From assembly GCA_016865015.1 (NCBI GenBank), contig CP018226.1, positions 2,325,001 to 2,389,000 on the forward strand: a stretch of 64,000 nt of DNA. Direction: 5' to 3'. The DNA comes from Rhizobiales bacterium IMCC20636 (lineage in GTDB: Bacteria; Pseudomonadota; Alphaproteobacteria; Rhizobiales; GCA-2746425). The notes under the pieces are model-generated. The model searched no databases. It had not been told where the DNA came from and saw only the letters and a program-made list of their open reading frames with translations. Shown here in pieces: positions 45,978 through 55,035 of this stretch (the first letter of the stretch is position 1; each line of letters opens with the position of its first letter). A program made the translations under genes and the position numbers.

Positions 45978-47672
45978 TTGGACAAGTTTGATTACGTTAT
46001 TGTGGGCGCAGGCGCTGCGGGCTGCGTTCTGGCCAACCGCCTGTCTGAAGATCCCGATGTGCGCGTTGCGCTGATTGAAAGTGGGTCGGATCGCAATTCG
46101 CGCAAGGCCATCATCCGGATGCCACTGGCAATGGTGACTTTCATGGCACCGGCCCTCGCCTTTCTCGGCGGTGCCAAATTCATGGACTGGTTCAAGACCG
46201 AACCGGAAGAAGGTGTGGATAATCGCGAGATCGACCTGCCGCGTGGACATGGCACTGGCGGCTGTACGCTTGTGAACGGGCAGATTTTCATTCGGGGTCA
46301 ACGTGAGGATTATGACGAATGGCGCGATCTGGGCGCATTTGGCTGGGGCTATGATGATCTGTTGCCGTATTTTCGAAAAGTGGAACGGTTTGAACCGTTG
46401 CTGGACAAGGCTGCGGATTCGCATCTTCCAGCAAAGGCGGAACGTGACGCACAACCGATTGATCCTGCCTATCACGGCACGTCTGGCCAAATAAACCTTG
46501 CACATATCCGCAGTGTCAATCCGCTGACCCTTGCGTTTTTGAAATCTGCGAAGCTTGCCGGGTACCGGTTCAACTCCGACTTTAATGGTCCCCGCCAGGA
46601 CGGCTATGGCTTTTACACCTTCACCCAATCCAATGGTGAGCGTGTGACAGCCGAAAGCGCCTATATCAATCCGATCCGGGATCGCGCAAATCTGACGATC
46701 CTGTCCGGACGCAAGGCCACCAAAGTCATCATGAATGGCAAACGGGCCGAAGGCGTTGTCTGGCAGGATAATGATGGTGTCACGGGAGAAACGCGCGGGG
46801 CAGAGATCATCCTGTCCGCCGGCAGTTTCGTCTCCCCCCATTTGCTGCTTCTGTCCGGCATCGGTGACAAGGATCAGCTTGCTGAGCATGGCATTCCCCT
46901 TGTGCATGATCTGCCCGGCGTTGGCGAAAACCTGCAGGACCATCTGGATGTCAGTGTCGAATATCTGTCCAAGAGCCGTGTTCCCTATGCTGCGTCATTG
47001 CGGGCTTTGCCGCAGAACATCGCCCACGTGGCAAACTGGATTTTCAGGCGCCGCGGGCTGTTTGCCAGCACCACCGCCGATGGCGGCGCGTTTCTGTCGA
47101 CCAAGGGGGATGGGCGTCCCGATATTCAGCTGTTCTTTTGCACAGCCATAGCCAACACCCAGAATGCCAAGGGGTTCAGCGCCCATGGTTTCATCATGCA
47201 TGTTTGCCAATTGCGACCGGACAGTATTGGGCGGCTGAAGCTGAAGAATGCCGACCCGCTGGAAAAACCTCTGATCAAGTACAATTTCTTTCAGGGCAAA
47301 AGCACCACTCAGGCGCTGCGTGATGGTATCCGGATTTCCCGAAAAATTATCGATCAGGCCCCCTTTGCACCGCATAAGGATGTGGAACTGTCTCCCGGCA
47401 TGGATGCGACAGATGATGAGGCGCTTGATGCCTTCATCCGCAAGAATGTCGGGACCTTGTTTCACCCGGTTGGCACCTGCGCCATGGGCGCTGGTCCAAT
47501 GGCGGTGGTTGATCCGGGTTCCATGCGGGTGCATGGCACATCCGGCCTGCGCGTTGTCGATGCCTCCGTGATGCCCAAGATTGTCTCCGGAAACACGGTG
47601 GCGGCGACCTACTGCCTTGCCGAAAAAGCCGCTGATCTGATCAAAGGTAACCGTCGCAGCGCAGTGGAATAG
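45978..47672 (+). CDS. GMC family FAD-dependent oxidoreductase (choline dehydrogenase-like)
   Basis: 564 residues, starting at a TTG 2 bases after the SDR stop. FAD-binding VGAGAAGCVLANRL at the N-terminus, the GMC signatures GHGTGGCTLVNGQIFIRG and GAEIILSAGSFVSPHLLLLSGIG, and the active-site FHPVGTCAMG with the second catalytic position in PKIVSGNTVAATY. The enzyme oxidises an alcohol to an aldehyde or acid with transfer of electrons to quinone or oxygen. Betaine genes are not adjacent, so choline is not the obvious substrate; pairing with an SDR points to a polyol or long-chain alcohol. Confidence 0.9.
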   Translation: MDKFDYVIVGAGAAGCVLANRLSEDPDVRVALIESGSDRNSRKAIIRMPLAMVTFMAPALAFLGGAKFMDWFKTEPEEGVDNREIDLPRGHGTGGCTLVNGQIFIRGQREDYDEWRDLGAFGWGYDDLLPYFRKVERFEPLLDKAADSHLPAKAERDAQPIDPAYHGTSGQINLAHIRSVNPLTLAFLKSAKLAGYRFNSDFNGPRQDGYGFYTFTQSNGERVTAESAYINPIRDRANLTILSGRKATKVIMNGKRAEGVVWQDNDGVTGETRGAEIILSAGSFVSPHLLLLSGIGDKDQLAEHGIPLVHDLPGVGENLQDHLDVSVEYLSKSRVPYAASLRALPQNIAHVANWIFRRRGLFASTTADGGAFLSTKGDGRPDIQLFFCTAIANTQNAKGFSAHGFIMHVCQLRPDSIGRLKLKNADPLEKPLIKYNFFQGKSTTQALRDGIRISRKIIDQAPFAPHKDVELSPGMDATDDEALDAFIRKNVGTLFHPVGTCAMGAGPMAVVDPGSMRVHGTSGLRVVDASVMPKIVSGNTVAATYCLAEKAADLIKGNRRSAVE

Positions 47673-47805
47673 CTGGCAAGGCGACAGGTCAGTCTGGCCG
47701 GAGCGCAGAGCCGCATTTCCAGTGCAATTCGTGGGCCTTTAAATGCCATAAATTCCATGATAGAATTTTTGGAATAACACGGAGATTTCATGTCCTGATC
47801 ATGTG

Positions 47806-47825
47806 GGGAGGCAAAATGGCCTCCC
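47806..47825 (+). terminator. Hairpin downstream of the GMC oxidoreductase gene
   Basis: GGGAGGC-AAAATG-GCCTCCC, a perfect 7-base-pair GC-rich stem about 130 bases past the stop codon. It lacks a T-run, so it is a possible terminator only. Confidence 0.4.
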
Positions 47826-47854
47826 GGTGCAAAGCAGATGCAACCAAACCCATG

Positions 47855-47869
47855 AACCAAAGTTTGGTT
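47855..47869. promoter_or_regulatory. Palindrome upstream of rsgA
   Basis: AACCAAA-G-TTTGGTT, a perfect inverted repeat 85 bases before the rsgA start, possibly an operator. No regulator is assigned. Confidence 0.25.
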
Positions 47870-47953
47870 TGTGGAATGCAGTTTTGTGTTTTCAGACCTT
47901 CTGACACTTTGACCCGAGCGATGCTCGTGGTTTGAACATGAGAGTTCACATAA

Positions 47954-49030
47954 ATGACACGGGATTATTCAAAATTCCTGCGACCTCCAGCAAAGGCTGG
48001 AGAGAGCACACGCACGCCCACCATTCTCGAACAGCTTGGCTGGCGGCCCTTCTTCGCACAACAAATCAGCACGGAAGAGATGGAACAGACGCCGCCTGTG
48101 CGCATCGTTGAGGTCCACCGCAACGGTTTCAATGTGCTGGGCAACGGGATTGATACATTCATTCCGCCAATCCTTGATGCAACCGTCGGGGATTGGCTTT
48201 TGCTGGACCGAGAGGCACCCGGTGACAGCCGGGTCCTGGAGCGCAAAAGCGTGATCAAGCGCCGGGCTCCGGGCAGCGACCGGACCATTCAGTTGATCGC
48301 AGCCAATATTGATACGGCCTTCATCGTCTCATCCTGCAATCAGGATTTCAATGTTGCACGGCTTGAGCGCTACATCGCAGTGGCATTCGAGGCGGAGGTG
48401 TCTCCTGTCATCGTCCTGACCAAGAGCGATCTCTGCGAGACACCTGAGCAGTTTGTGGATGCGGCCAGAGGGATTTCCGATCTGGTGCCGGTTGTGGTTC
48501 TGGATGCGCGGGGGGATGAGCCGCAGCAACGATTGGCCGAATGGTGCAAGCCAGGGCAGACGGTCGCGTTTTTGGGGTCATCCGGTGTGGGCAAATCAAC
48601 CCTCACCAATGCCTTGTCCGGAAATCTCTCCATCGAGACGCAGGCCATTCGTGAGGATGATGCGAAGGGCCGCCACACCACCACAAGCCGCAAGCTGCAT
48701 GTTTTGCCAGGCCGATGCGCGGTGCTGGACACGCCGGGCATGCGGGAATTGCAGCTGACAGACGTTGAGACCGGGATCGCGAACCTGTTTTCCGACCTTC
48801 ACGAGCTTTCAACCCAATGCCGGTTCAATGATTGTCGGCATGAGAGTGAACCGGGATGCGCGGTGCTGCAGGCTGTCGAAGCCGGCGAAATTGAAAATCT
48901 GCGGCTCCGGCGCTGGCGTAAGCTGTTGGCGGAAGACCGTTTCAACACCTCCAGTCTGGAGCAAAGAAAAGCCAAGGACAAAGCCCTTGGCAAGCTGATC
49001 CGTGAGGTGAAGAAGCAAGGCCAGAGATAA
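47954..49030 (+). CDS. rsgA: Small ribosomal subunit biogenesis GTPase RsgA
   Basis: 358 residues. RsgA is a circularly permuted GTPase that assists late maturation of the 30S subunit. In order: an OB-fold, then the G4 motif LTKSDLC, P-loop GSSGVGKSTLTN, RHTTTSRKL, DTPGMREL, and a C-terminal zinc knuckle CRFNDCRHESEPGC. The GTP-binding order G4-G1-G3 confirms the circular permutation. A strong terminator follows after 11 bases. Confidence 0.95.
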   Translation: MTRDYSKFLRPPAKAGESTRTPTILEQLGWRPFFAQQISTEEMEQTPPVRIVEVHRNGFNVLGNGIDTFIPPILDATVGDWLLLDREAPGDSRVLERKSVIKRRAPGSDRTIQLIAANIDTAFIVSSCNQDFNVARLERYIAVAFEAEVSPVIVLTKSDLCETPEQFVDAARGISDLVPVVVLDARGDEPQQRLAEWCKPGQTVAFLGSSGVGKSTLTNALSGNLSIETQAIREDDAKGRHTTTSRKLHVLPGRCAVLDTPGMRELQLTDVETGIANLFSDLHELSTQCRFNDCRHESEPGCAVLQAVEAGEIENLRLRRWRKLLAEDRFNTSSLEQRKAKDKALGKLIREVKKQGQR

Positions 49031-49041
49031 TCAACTTGCAA

Positions 49042-49076
49042 GAAGAGAGTGCCAGCAACGGCACTCTCTTCTTTTT
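49042..49076 (+). terminator. Rho-independent terminator after rsgA
   Basis: GAAGAGAGTGCC and GGCACTCTCTTC form a 12-base-pair perfect stem with a 6-base loop, followed by TTTTT. Confidence 0.93.
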
Positions 49077-49099
49077 CAGCGGCGTGGTTTCCGCCGCGT

Positions 49100-49680
49100 G
49101 GATTCTCGGAACAAGTCGGAGAACGACGACAAGAGCGTTGTGACTTGGCTGGTTGCGGGTCTCGGTCTGAATTCACCCTCTGCGTCGTTCTCGGATTTAT
49201 TCCGAGAACCCAGGGGCCAAACGTGGTCAGGAGTTGTTCCTGTTTATACGAAAATGGCTATGACTGTGGATCGCGTTGCTTGGGATAGTGCGCGCTGATC
49301 CAATAGCTTTGGGTGCTGGGCCGTTGCTTGGGTCCTCGGAACAAGTCCCAGAACGGCGGCAGGAGCGTTGTGACTTGGCTGGTTGCAGGTCCAGGTCTGA
49401 ATTCACCCTCTGCGTCGTTCTCGGATTTATTCCGAGAACCCAAGGGCCAAACGTGGTCAGGAGTTGTTCCTGTTCATGCGAAAATGGCTCTGGCTATGAC
49501 TGTGAATCGCGTTGCTTGGGATAGTGCGCGCTGATCCAATAGCTTTGGGTGCTGGACCGTTGTCTGGGTCCTCGGAACAAGTCCGAGAACGACGGCATGA
49601 GCGTTGTGACATTGCTGGTTGCAGGTCTAGTTCTGAATTCACCCTCCCCGTCGTTCTCGGACTTGTTCCGAGGACCCACG
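49100..49680. repeat. Tandem array of 230-bp units built on long inverted repeats
   Basis: Two full units (49100-49329 and 49330-49565, the second 6 bases longer by an inserted CTCTGG) and a third partial unit (49566-49680). Each unit starts with an arm like TCCTCGGAACAAGTCCGAGA and has the matching arm CGTTCTCGGACTTGTTCCGA about 85 bases on, so each can fold into a long hairpin. A variable ~117-base spacer joins full units. Pairwise identity between copies is very high by eye. The core resembles intergenic palindromic elements widespread in alphaproteobacteria. Any reading frames across it are artefacts of the repeat. No further gene lies between rsgA and the EamA gene. Confidence 0.85.
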
Positions 49681-49714
49681 GGCATCAAGCGATTCCGTGT
49701 AAACAGATAGAACC

Positions 49715-50578
49715 CTACGCACGTACAGATTTCGGGCGCAGGGCGTATTGGGCCAGGAATACGCTGGCGAGGGCGATGATGGCGCCGAGTAATTGCAGGC
49801 TGCCGAGCGTTTCGTTGAGTATCAGCCAGCCCAGTATGGATGCGCTTAACGGGCTGAGAAACCCGAGCACGGACACCGATGATGGCTGCAATCTGGCAAT
49901 GCCGCGGAACCAGATCATATAGGTGAGACCGGCACCGATCAGGCTGAGATAGATTAGTCCCAAAATGTTGATGCTGCTCAGGGTTGTCCAGTCCGTGGAA
50001 GCGAGTGGGAGGAATGGCAGCAGCAATATGCCGCCTGCTGTGAGTTGCCATGCGGTGAATGTAAGTGCCGATACGGGTGGTTGCCATTTTCGACTGAGGA
50101 CGGTTCCCATCGCCATGGAGGCTGCACCCAGCAGACCTGCGGTGACACCCAAACCATCCAGACTGGCTTTGGGTGTCAGAAGAAGCAATGCGATGCCACC
50201 TACCCCGGCCAGAACAGCGATCAATGCCACAGGCCTTACCGGATGCCCCAGAAAGGCCCGCGCCGCGAAGATGACGATCAGTGGCTGCAAGGCACCTAGA
50301 ATGGCCGCAACGCCACCGGGCAGTCGATAAGCGGAGAAAAACAGGCATCCCCAAAAGATCGAGAAGTTGAGCGCGCCGAGGACAAACATTCTGGGGATCC
50401 AGATTCCCGACGGAAGCTGTCGCACCCATACCAGCATGAGCAGCCCGGCAGGCAATGCGCGCAGGACGGCAATCGACACAGGGTCCATATTCGGCAGCAT
50501 TTGGGTCGTGACAATGTAACTGCTGCCCCAGATGATGGGCGCAAGTGATGTCAGCAACAGATCGGACAGGCGGTTCAT
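49715..50578 (-). CDS. EamA/DMT family transporter
   Basis: 287 residues with about ten hydrophobic helices in two EamA repeats (SLAPIIWGSSYIVTTQMLP, and LTFTAWQLTAGGILLLPFLP followed by GFLSPLSASILGWLILNETL). Drug/metabolite exporters of this family move amino acids, metabolites or drugs. Divergent from a marR gene with two palindromes between, so expression is probably controlled by that regulator. Substrate unknown. Confidence 0.9.
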   Translation of the reverse strand: MNRLSDLLLTSLAPIIWGSSYIVTTQMLPNMDPVSIAVLRALPAGLLMLVWVRQLPSGIWIPRMFVLGALNFSIFWGCLFFSAYRLPGGVAAILGALQPLIVIFAARAFLGHPVRPVALIAVLAGVGGIALLLLTPKASLDGLGVTAGLLGAASMAMGTVLSRKWQPPVSALTFTAWQLTAGGILLLPFLPLASTDWTTLSSINILGLIYLSLIGAGLTYMIWFRGIARLQPSSVSVLGFLSPLSASILGWLILNETLGSLQLLGAIIALASVFLAQYALRPKSVRA

Positions 50579-50595
50579 GATGGAATTCCGTAAAA

Positions 50596-50613
50596 TATCT
50601 TGATGTCAAGATA
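50596..50613. promoter_or_regulatory. MarR-type operator 1
   Basis: TATCTTGATGTCAAGATA, a perfect 18-base palindrome apart from the central TG, located 17 bases before the EamA start. Together with the site at 50623 it is the likely binding site of the divergent MarR regulator. Confidence 0.75.
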
Positions 50614-50622
50614 GATGAATTA

Positions 50623-50638
50623 ATCTTGACGTCAAGAT
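50623..50638. promoter_or_regulatory. MarR-type operator 2
   Basis: ATCTTGACGTCAAGAT, a perfect 16-base palindrome sharing its half-site with operator 1; centres are 26 bases apart. It lies 22 bases before the marR start and fits autorepression. Confidence 0.75.
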
Positions 50639-50660
50639 AAAAGCAGTCTTCCATTGGCGT

Positions 50661-51155
50661 ATGGATGATATTGATACAATCAAAGCCCAATGGGCGCAGC
50701 AGAGACCCGATCTGGACACCGATCCAATGGCATTGATCGGCCAGTTGATGCGTGTCAGCCAGCATCTTTCCCGGCAAATGGCTGACACTTTTGCACAATT
50801 CGATCTGACCAGTGCCAGCTTCGACGTGTTGGCAACCCTGCTTCGCTCAGGCCCGCCCCACGCACTGTCTCCAAATCAGTTGCTCTCCACCATGATGATC
50901 ACATCCGGCACCATGACTAACCGGATTGATCAGCTGGAAAAACAGCAATTGGTGAAGCGGATCAGGAGTACAGAAGACCGGCGCAGCGTTCAGATTGCCC
51001 TGACGGACAAGGGTCGCCGCCTGATTGACGAGGCCGTCACAGCCCATGTTGCCACACAAACGCGTCTGGTCTCTGCCCTGCCCGCGCAAGACCGTGAGGC
51101 TTTGGATCAGTTGCTACGGAAATATCTGGTCAATATGGCCGAGAGCTCAGAGTGA
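50661..51155 (+). CDS. MarR family transcriptional regulator
   Basis: 164 residues, winged helix. The recognition helix region SPNQLLSTMMITSGTMTNRIDQLEKQQLVKR and the wing with STEDRRSVQIALTDKG are typical. It probably represses itself and the divergent EamA transporter through the twin palindromes. The inducing ligand is unknown. Converges with the ureohydrolase gene 28 bases downstream. Confidence 0.92.
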   Translation: MDDIDTIKAQWAQQRPDLDTDPMALIGQLMRVSQHLSRQMADTFAQFDLTSASFDVLATLLRSGPPHALSPNQLLSTMMITSGTMTNRIDQLEKQQLVKRIRSTEDRRSVQIALTDKGRRLIDEAVTAHVATQTRLVSALPAQDREALDQLLRKYLVNMAESSE

Positions 51156-51183
51156 AGCAGTGCATCGCCCTTCCCTGCTGAAC

Positions 51184-52161
51184 TCAGTCTGCTGATGCTT
51201 TTGGCTGAAGTGTCGAGGCAATTACACACAGCATTTCGAAAATCAGCGACGCGCCCAGATAGGCGGTGCCGCCTGATGCATCAAATGGTGGGGAGACTTC
51301 GACCAGATCGGCGCCGACGATATTGACGCCTTTCAGATGGCGTATGACCTCGATGGCCTGAAAGCTGTTGGGGCCACCAATCTCGGGTGTGCCGGTGCCG
51401 GGCGCAAAGGCCGGGTCAACGAAATCGATATCATAGGACACATAGGTGTTGCCGGAGCCTGCGATCTCACGTGCTTCCAGCATCACATCGGCGACACCGC
51501 GGGTGTGAAATTCTTCAATCGGAATGACGCGAATGCCAACACTGTTGGCAAAATCGCGGTCTTCATTATCATATGTGGTGCCCCGGATGCCGATCATGCA
51601 AACCCGCTTGGGGTCGAGCAATCCTTCTTCGACGGCCCGACGGAAGGGTGTTCCGTGGGTGTATTTCGAGCCGTTGAAATAGTCCTTGAACAAATCTGTA
51701 TGGCTGTCGAAATGGATCATCCCGACCGGCTGATTTGCAGCCACCGCCCTGAGAATCGGCAAGGTCGACAGATGGTCACCACCAGCAGTCATGGGAAAAA
51801 TGCCTGCCTTCAAGACGGTTTCGTAAAAAGCTGTGATCCGGCTCATACTGTCCATCAGATCTGCCGGATTGGGCGGTACATCTCCCAGATCGGCACAATT
51901 GAGTTGTTCAAATGGACGGATGCCGGTTGCGCCGTTTTGCGCCCGGATCATGGTGGACATGTCGCGAATTTGCCGTGGACCGTGGCGCGGCCCGGCCCTG
52001 TTGGTTGTGCCACTGTCCCAGGGCACGCCGATCAAACCGGTATCCACGTCTGACAGGCGTGTATCTTCAAGGGTCAGGTGCGGCAAGCGCATGAAGGTTG
52101 GAACACCAGCGTAACGCGGCAGATCAAAGCCGGAGGGTGGTTGAAAAAACGGATCGCTCAT
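51184..52161 (-). CDS. Agmatinase/ureohydrolase family protein (first copy)
   Basis: 325 residues of the arginase-agmatinase fold. All six metal ligands are seen: GGDH (His130), FDSHTD (Asp152, His154, Asp156) and SYDIDFVDP (Asp244, Asp246), followed by APGTGTPE. Such enzymes split a guanidino group to urea, on agmatine, guanidinobutyrate, guanidinopropionate or guanidine itself. It follows an ABC importer with a 33-base gap on the same strand, so it probably acts on the imported compound. The TetR gene divergent from this operon suggests induction by substrate. Exact substrate unknown; no nickel chaperone genes are in view. Confidence 0.87.
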   Translation of the reverse strand: MSDPFFQPPSGFDLPRYAGVPTFMRLPHLTLEDTRLSDVDTGLIGVPWDSGTTNRAGPRHGPRQIRDMSTMIRAQNGATGIRPFEQLNCADLGDVPPNPADLMDSMSRITAFYETVLKAGIFPMTAGGDHLSTLPILRAVAANQPVGMIHFDSHTDLFKDYFNGSKYTHGTPFRRAVEEGLLDPKRVCMIGIRGTTYDNEDRDFANSVGIRVIPIEEFHTRGVADVMLEAREIAGSGNTYVSYDIDFVDPAFAPGTGTPEIGGPNSFQAIEVIRHLKGVNIVGADLVEVSPPFDASGGTAYLGASLIFEMLCVIASTLQPKASAD

Positions 52162-52194
52162 ATGGTCCTCTTCGAAGTGTCGTACCGGCAGATA

Positions 52195-53022
52195 TCAGCG
52201 CTCGTCATTCGCGCCCTGTTCCTGCATCATGCGCATGATTTCCTTTTCCAGGACACCATAGCCGTCCAGTCCGATAACCTCTTCCTTGCTCTTGTAGCGT
52301 TTGCCCTGTTTGAATTCAGGAACAATGATCTTGTGGACGCGGCCGGGATGGCTGGACATGAACACAATCTTGTCTCCCAGATAGATGGCCTCTTCGATGT
52401 CATGGGTGACCATCACCATGGTCGTGTTTGCGGTCTCGGCAATGCCGACCAGCAGTTCCTGCATATGCCAGCGCGTTTCCGCATCCAGTGCGCCAAATGG
52501 CTCATCCATCAGCAGCAATGCGGGATCGTTTGCAAGCGTGCGGGCGATGGCGACTCTCTGTTTCATGCCACCTGATAATTGTGACGGATAGGCATCTTCG
52601 AACCCACCCAGATTGACAAGATCGATGAATTTCTGCGTGCGTGCGCGGCGTTCCGGTTTGGGGACGCCATTGATACGCATGCCGTATTCAACGTTGCCCC
52701 GCACGGTCAGCCAATCGAACGAGGTGTAGGCCTGAAACACCATGCCACGTTCCTTGTCCGGGCCGGTGATGACGCTGCCATCAAGGCGCAACTCGCCTGT
52801 TGTCGGCCTTTCAAGGCCTGCCATCATCCGCAGAATTGTCGATTTGCCACATCCGGAAGATCCCAGGATCGTGCAAATCTCGTTTTCATCCACGATAAAG
52901 GATGCATCGGCGATGGCCTGAACCTCACGCCCCTTTCCCAAAGAGAAGCGTTTGGTAACGCTGTCCACAACCAGTTTGGCAGACGCGGCAGCCACGGTAT
53001 TTGTGTGTTGAATGTCGGACAA
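52195..53022 (-). CDS. NitT/TauT-type ABC transporter ATP-binding protein
   Basis: 275 residues starting at a TTG one base past the permease stop; GGAG lies 8 bases before it. A longer frame would overlap the permease and lacks homology. Walker A GSSGCGKST, Q-loop VFQAYTSFDW, signature LSGGMKQR, Walker B LLLMDEPFGALD. Subfamily of SsuB/TauB/NrtD ATPases that energise importers for small nitrogen or sulfur compounds. Confidence 0.92.
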   Translation of the reverse strand: MSDIQHTNTVAAASAKLVVDSVTKRFSLGKGREVQAIADASFIVDENEICTILGSSGCGKSTILRMMAGLERPTTGELRLDGSVITGPDKERGMVFQAYTSFDWLTVRGNVEYGMRINGVPKPERRARTQKFIDLVNLGGFEDAYPSQLSGGMKQRVAIARTLANDPALLLMDEPFGALDAETRWHMQELLVGIAETANTTMVMVTHDIEEAIYLGDKIVFMSSHPGRVHKIIVPEFKQGKRYKSKEEVIGLDGYGVLEKEIMRMMQEQGANDER

Positions 53023-53023
53023 A

Positions 53024-53845
53024 TCAGTTTCTCCGGTCTTGGATATAGGGGAAGAACCAGCGATGTGCCCGGCGGAACAGGATATCAAAACACAGTCCCA
53101 GAACGCCAATGACTATAATACCGGCCATGATTTCATCAGTATGCAGGAACCGCCGTGCTCGCATCATCATCGCTCCGACACCTGTGGTCGAGGCGACAAT
53201 TTCGGCGATCACGAGGTAGGTCCAGGTGACGGCCAGCATCTGGCGCATCGCCGTCAGCACATGTGGCAAAACCGCTGGTAAAATGATTGTCCGAACGATG
53301 GTCCAGCGCTTGCCACCCAAGGTCAGCCCGGTTTCAACCAGTTCTGTGCGCACTTCGCGGGTGTGGTCCATGATGATTGTAATCAGGAAGAAAACCACCC
53401 CAATGACCAGAAGCACAAGTTTTGGCGTCTCGCCGGTTCCAAACCACATCAGCAGAATTGGAATGAAGGATGGCGCGGGCAGATAGCGCCAGGCTGAAAC
53501 AAACGGGTTGAATACGGCTTCTATGGCGGGAAAGGCACCCATCGCGACTCCTAGCGGAATGGCCACCGCACAGGCAATGCTGAAACTGAACACGACGCGC
53601 CAAACGCTGATCAAGATATCTGACACCAACCCGCGGTTGACCAGCATGTCGACCAATGTCGTGAGAACGGTATGAGGCGCTGGCACCAACAGATCATTGA
53701 CCAATCCTGCCAGTGAAACACCTTCCCACACGGCAAAGAACAGCGCCCATATGAAAATTGCCGAGAGAATGGATTGCTTTGAAGACACCGGCTTGCGCAA
53801 CTGAAACCAGGGCGTCGGCGCGGCTCTATTCGATGAATTGGTCAT
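53024..53845 (-). CDS. NitT/TauT-type ABC transporter permease
   Basis: 273 residues, about six membrane helices, with the ABC permease EAA loop seen as ETGLTLGGKRWTIVRTIILPAVLPHVLTAMRQ. Matches SsuC/TauC/NrtB-type permeases. The stop codon lies one base from the start of the ATPase gene; the binding protein is 72 bases upstream. Part of a four-gene operon. Confidence 0.92.
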   Translation of the reverse strand: MTNSSNRAAPTPWFQLRKPVSSKQSILSAIFIWALFFAVWEGVSLAGLVNDLLVPAPHTVLTTLVDMLVNRGLVSDILISVWRVVFSFSIACAVAIPLGVAMGAFPAIEAVFNPFVSAWRYLPAPSFIPILLMWFGTGETPKLVLLVIGVVFFLITIIMDHTREVRTELVETGLTLGGKRWTIVRTIILPAVLPHVLTAMRQMLAVTWTYLVIAEIVASTTGVGAMMMRARRFLHTDEIMAGIIVIGVLGLCFDILFRRAHRWFFPYIQDRRN

Positions 53846-53917
53846 GATCGTCGCCTGTTATCAGGTTGCCGAAAATCGGGAGGCCGTCAATAAACGGCCT
53901 CTCGACATTATCGTTGT

Positions 53918-54979
53918 CTATTTGCGTGCTTCTAAGGATTGACGATAGCCCTGGCTGATCAGATCGGCCATCAGAGAGCAATCTACACCAGCTTCGGGAT
54001 CGTGGACTTCAGTCATCAGACCAAACCGCACCCAATATTCATTGATCGTTTTAATGACCGTGGTGATGGAACCGTTTTCAAGGCCGAAAGGTGGTTCACC
54101 GTCCAGAACGCCACAGACTTTGGCGGATTCATCAAAGTCGTACATGTAAATGCCACCATCGAGGAATTTCCCGTTGGTTCCAATGACGGACTCAATGTCG
54201 GCCAATGGCCATTGCAGGAAATCAGACATCAGCTGATTGCCCTCTTCGGTGTTGTCATGCCACCAGCCAACAGCTTCAAAGCGCGCCTTCAGCATATCAA
54301 GAGCAGCCTCACGGTGATTGGCTATGAAATCGCCATTCATGTAAATCACATCCGTGAAAATTCCGGTTTTCAGCATCCAGTCTTCGCTGGTATCTGCCGC
54401 TGAACTGGATCCGGGCAGGTTTTCCATGACTTTGGAAATCCAGGGCTCATACAGATATGCAGCTGCAAGATCGCCTGAAAGCATGGGGCCGACGGCCTCA
54501 TCGGCCAAAAGGTTGACCCATTCGACATCATCCAGCGGAATGTTTGCACCATCCATCCAGACACCCATCAACAGCTGACCGATATAGGCCTGCGGCGCGC
54601 CGATACGCTTTCCCTTGATGTTTGAGACGTCAATGCCCGGGGCAAGAATGACGTGGTCGACACCGTAAGACGGGTTGGCGAATGCGACAGTTACAACCCC
54701 GGTGCCGCGATCAATTGCCAAAGGCGTGTAATCGCCGGTGCACTCATAAATATCGATCTGACCTGCGGCCAAAGCAGCCTGCCCGCCCAGTGGGTCATCA
54801 AAGATGACCGTGTTTATCTCGTAGCCTTCGGCAAGGCCCTTTTGTTTGGCGATTTCCAGCATGGCGTAACCTGGCCATGAGACACAAAGCCCTACGTTGA
54901 TCTGTTCTGCCGATGCTGCGCTCGCCGAAAACGTCAATGCTACGGCGCCCGCAGCCAATGCGGTTCCCATCTTTCTCAT
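53918..54979 (-). CDS. NitT/TauT-type ABC transporter substrate-binding protein
   Basis: 353 residues with a signal peptide (MRKMGTALAAGAVALTFSASAASA). NMT1/SsuA-like two-lobe binding fold: INVGLCVSWPGYAMLEIAKQKGL, then FDDPLGGQAALAAGQIDIYECTGDYTPLAIDRG and YLYEPWISKVMENLPG. Acidic residues (Asp, Glu) and Tyr/Trp around the predicted cleft would fit a positively charged nitrogen ligand, as expected for guanidino compounds, but this is inference. First gene of the operon; GGAG precedes the ATG. Confidence 0.9.
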   Translation of the reverse strand: MRKMGTALAAGAVALTFSASAASAEQINVGLCVSWPGYAMLEIAKQKGLAEGYEINTVIFDDPLGGQAALAAGQIDIYECTGDYTPLAIDRGTGVVTVAFANPSYGVDHVILAPGIDVSNIKGKRIGAPQAYIGQLLMGVWMDGANIPLDDVEWVNLLADEAVGPMLSGDLAAAYLYEPWISKVMENLPGSSSAADTSEDWMLKTGIFTDVIYMNGDFIANHREAALDMLKARFEAVGWWHDNTEEGNQLMSDFLQWPLADIESVIGTNGKFLDGGIYMYDFDESAKVCGVLDGEPPFGLENGSITTVIKTINEYWVRFGLMTEVHDPEAGVDCSLMADLISQGYRQSLEARK

Positions 54980-55010
54980 TACGTCGTCTCCATCTGAATT
55001 TATTTTTTAT

Positions 55011-55035
55011 TGACTATTAAAGTTTAGTCACTAAA
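55011..55035. promoter_or_regulatory. Putative TetR operator between the two divergent operons
   Basis: TGACTA and TAGTCA (55011-55016 and 55025-55030) form one dyad, and TTTAGT-C-ACTAAA (55023-55035) is a perfect 13-base palindrome overlapping it. It lies 32 bases before the substrate-binding-protein gene and within the promoter zone of both arms. Binding by the adjacent TetR protein is the likely function. Confidence 0.6.

Noticed and set aside
49494-50798. Minus-strand open frame of 434 codons across the repeat array, the EamA gene and marR
   Set aside because: Runs in the wrong frame through the EamA gene and the repeat; the 287-codon EamA frame has the family features.
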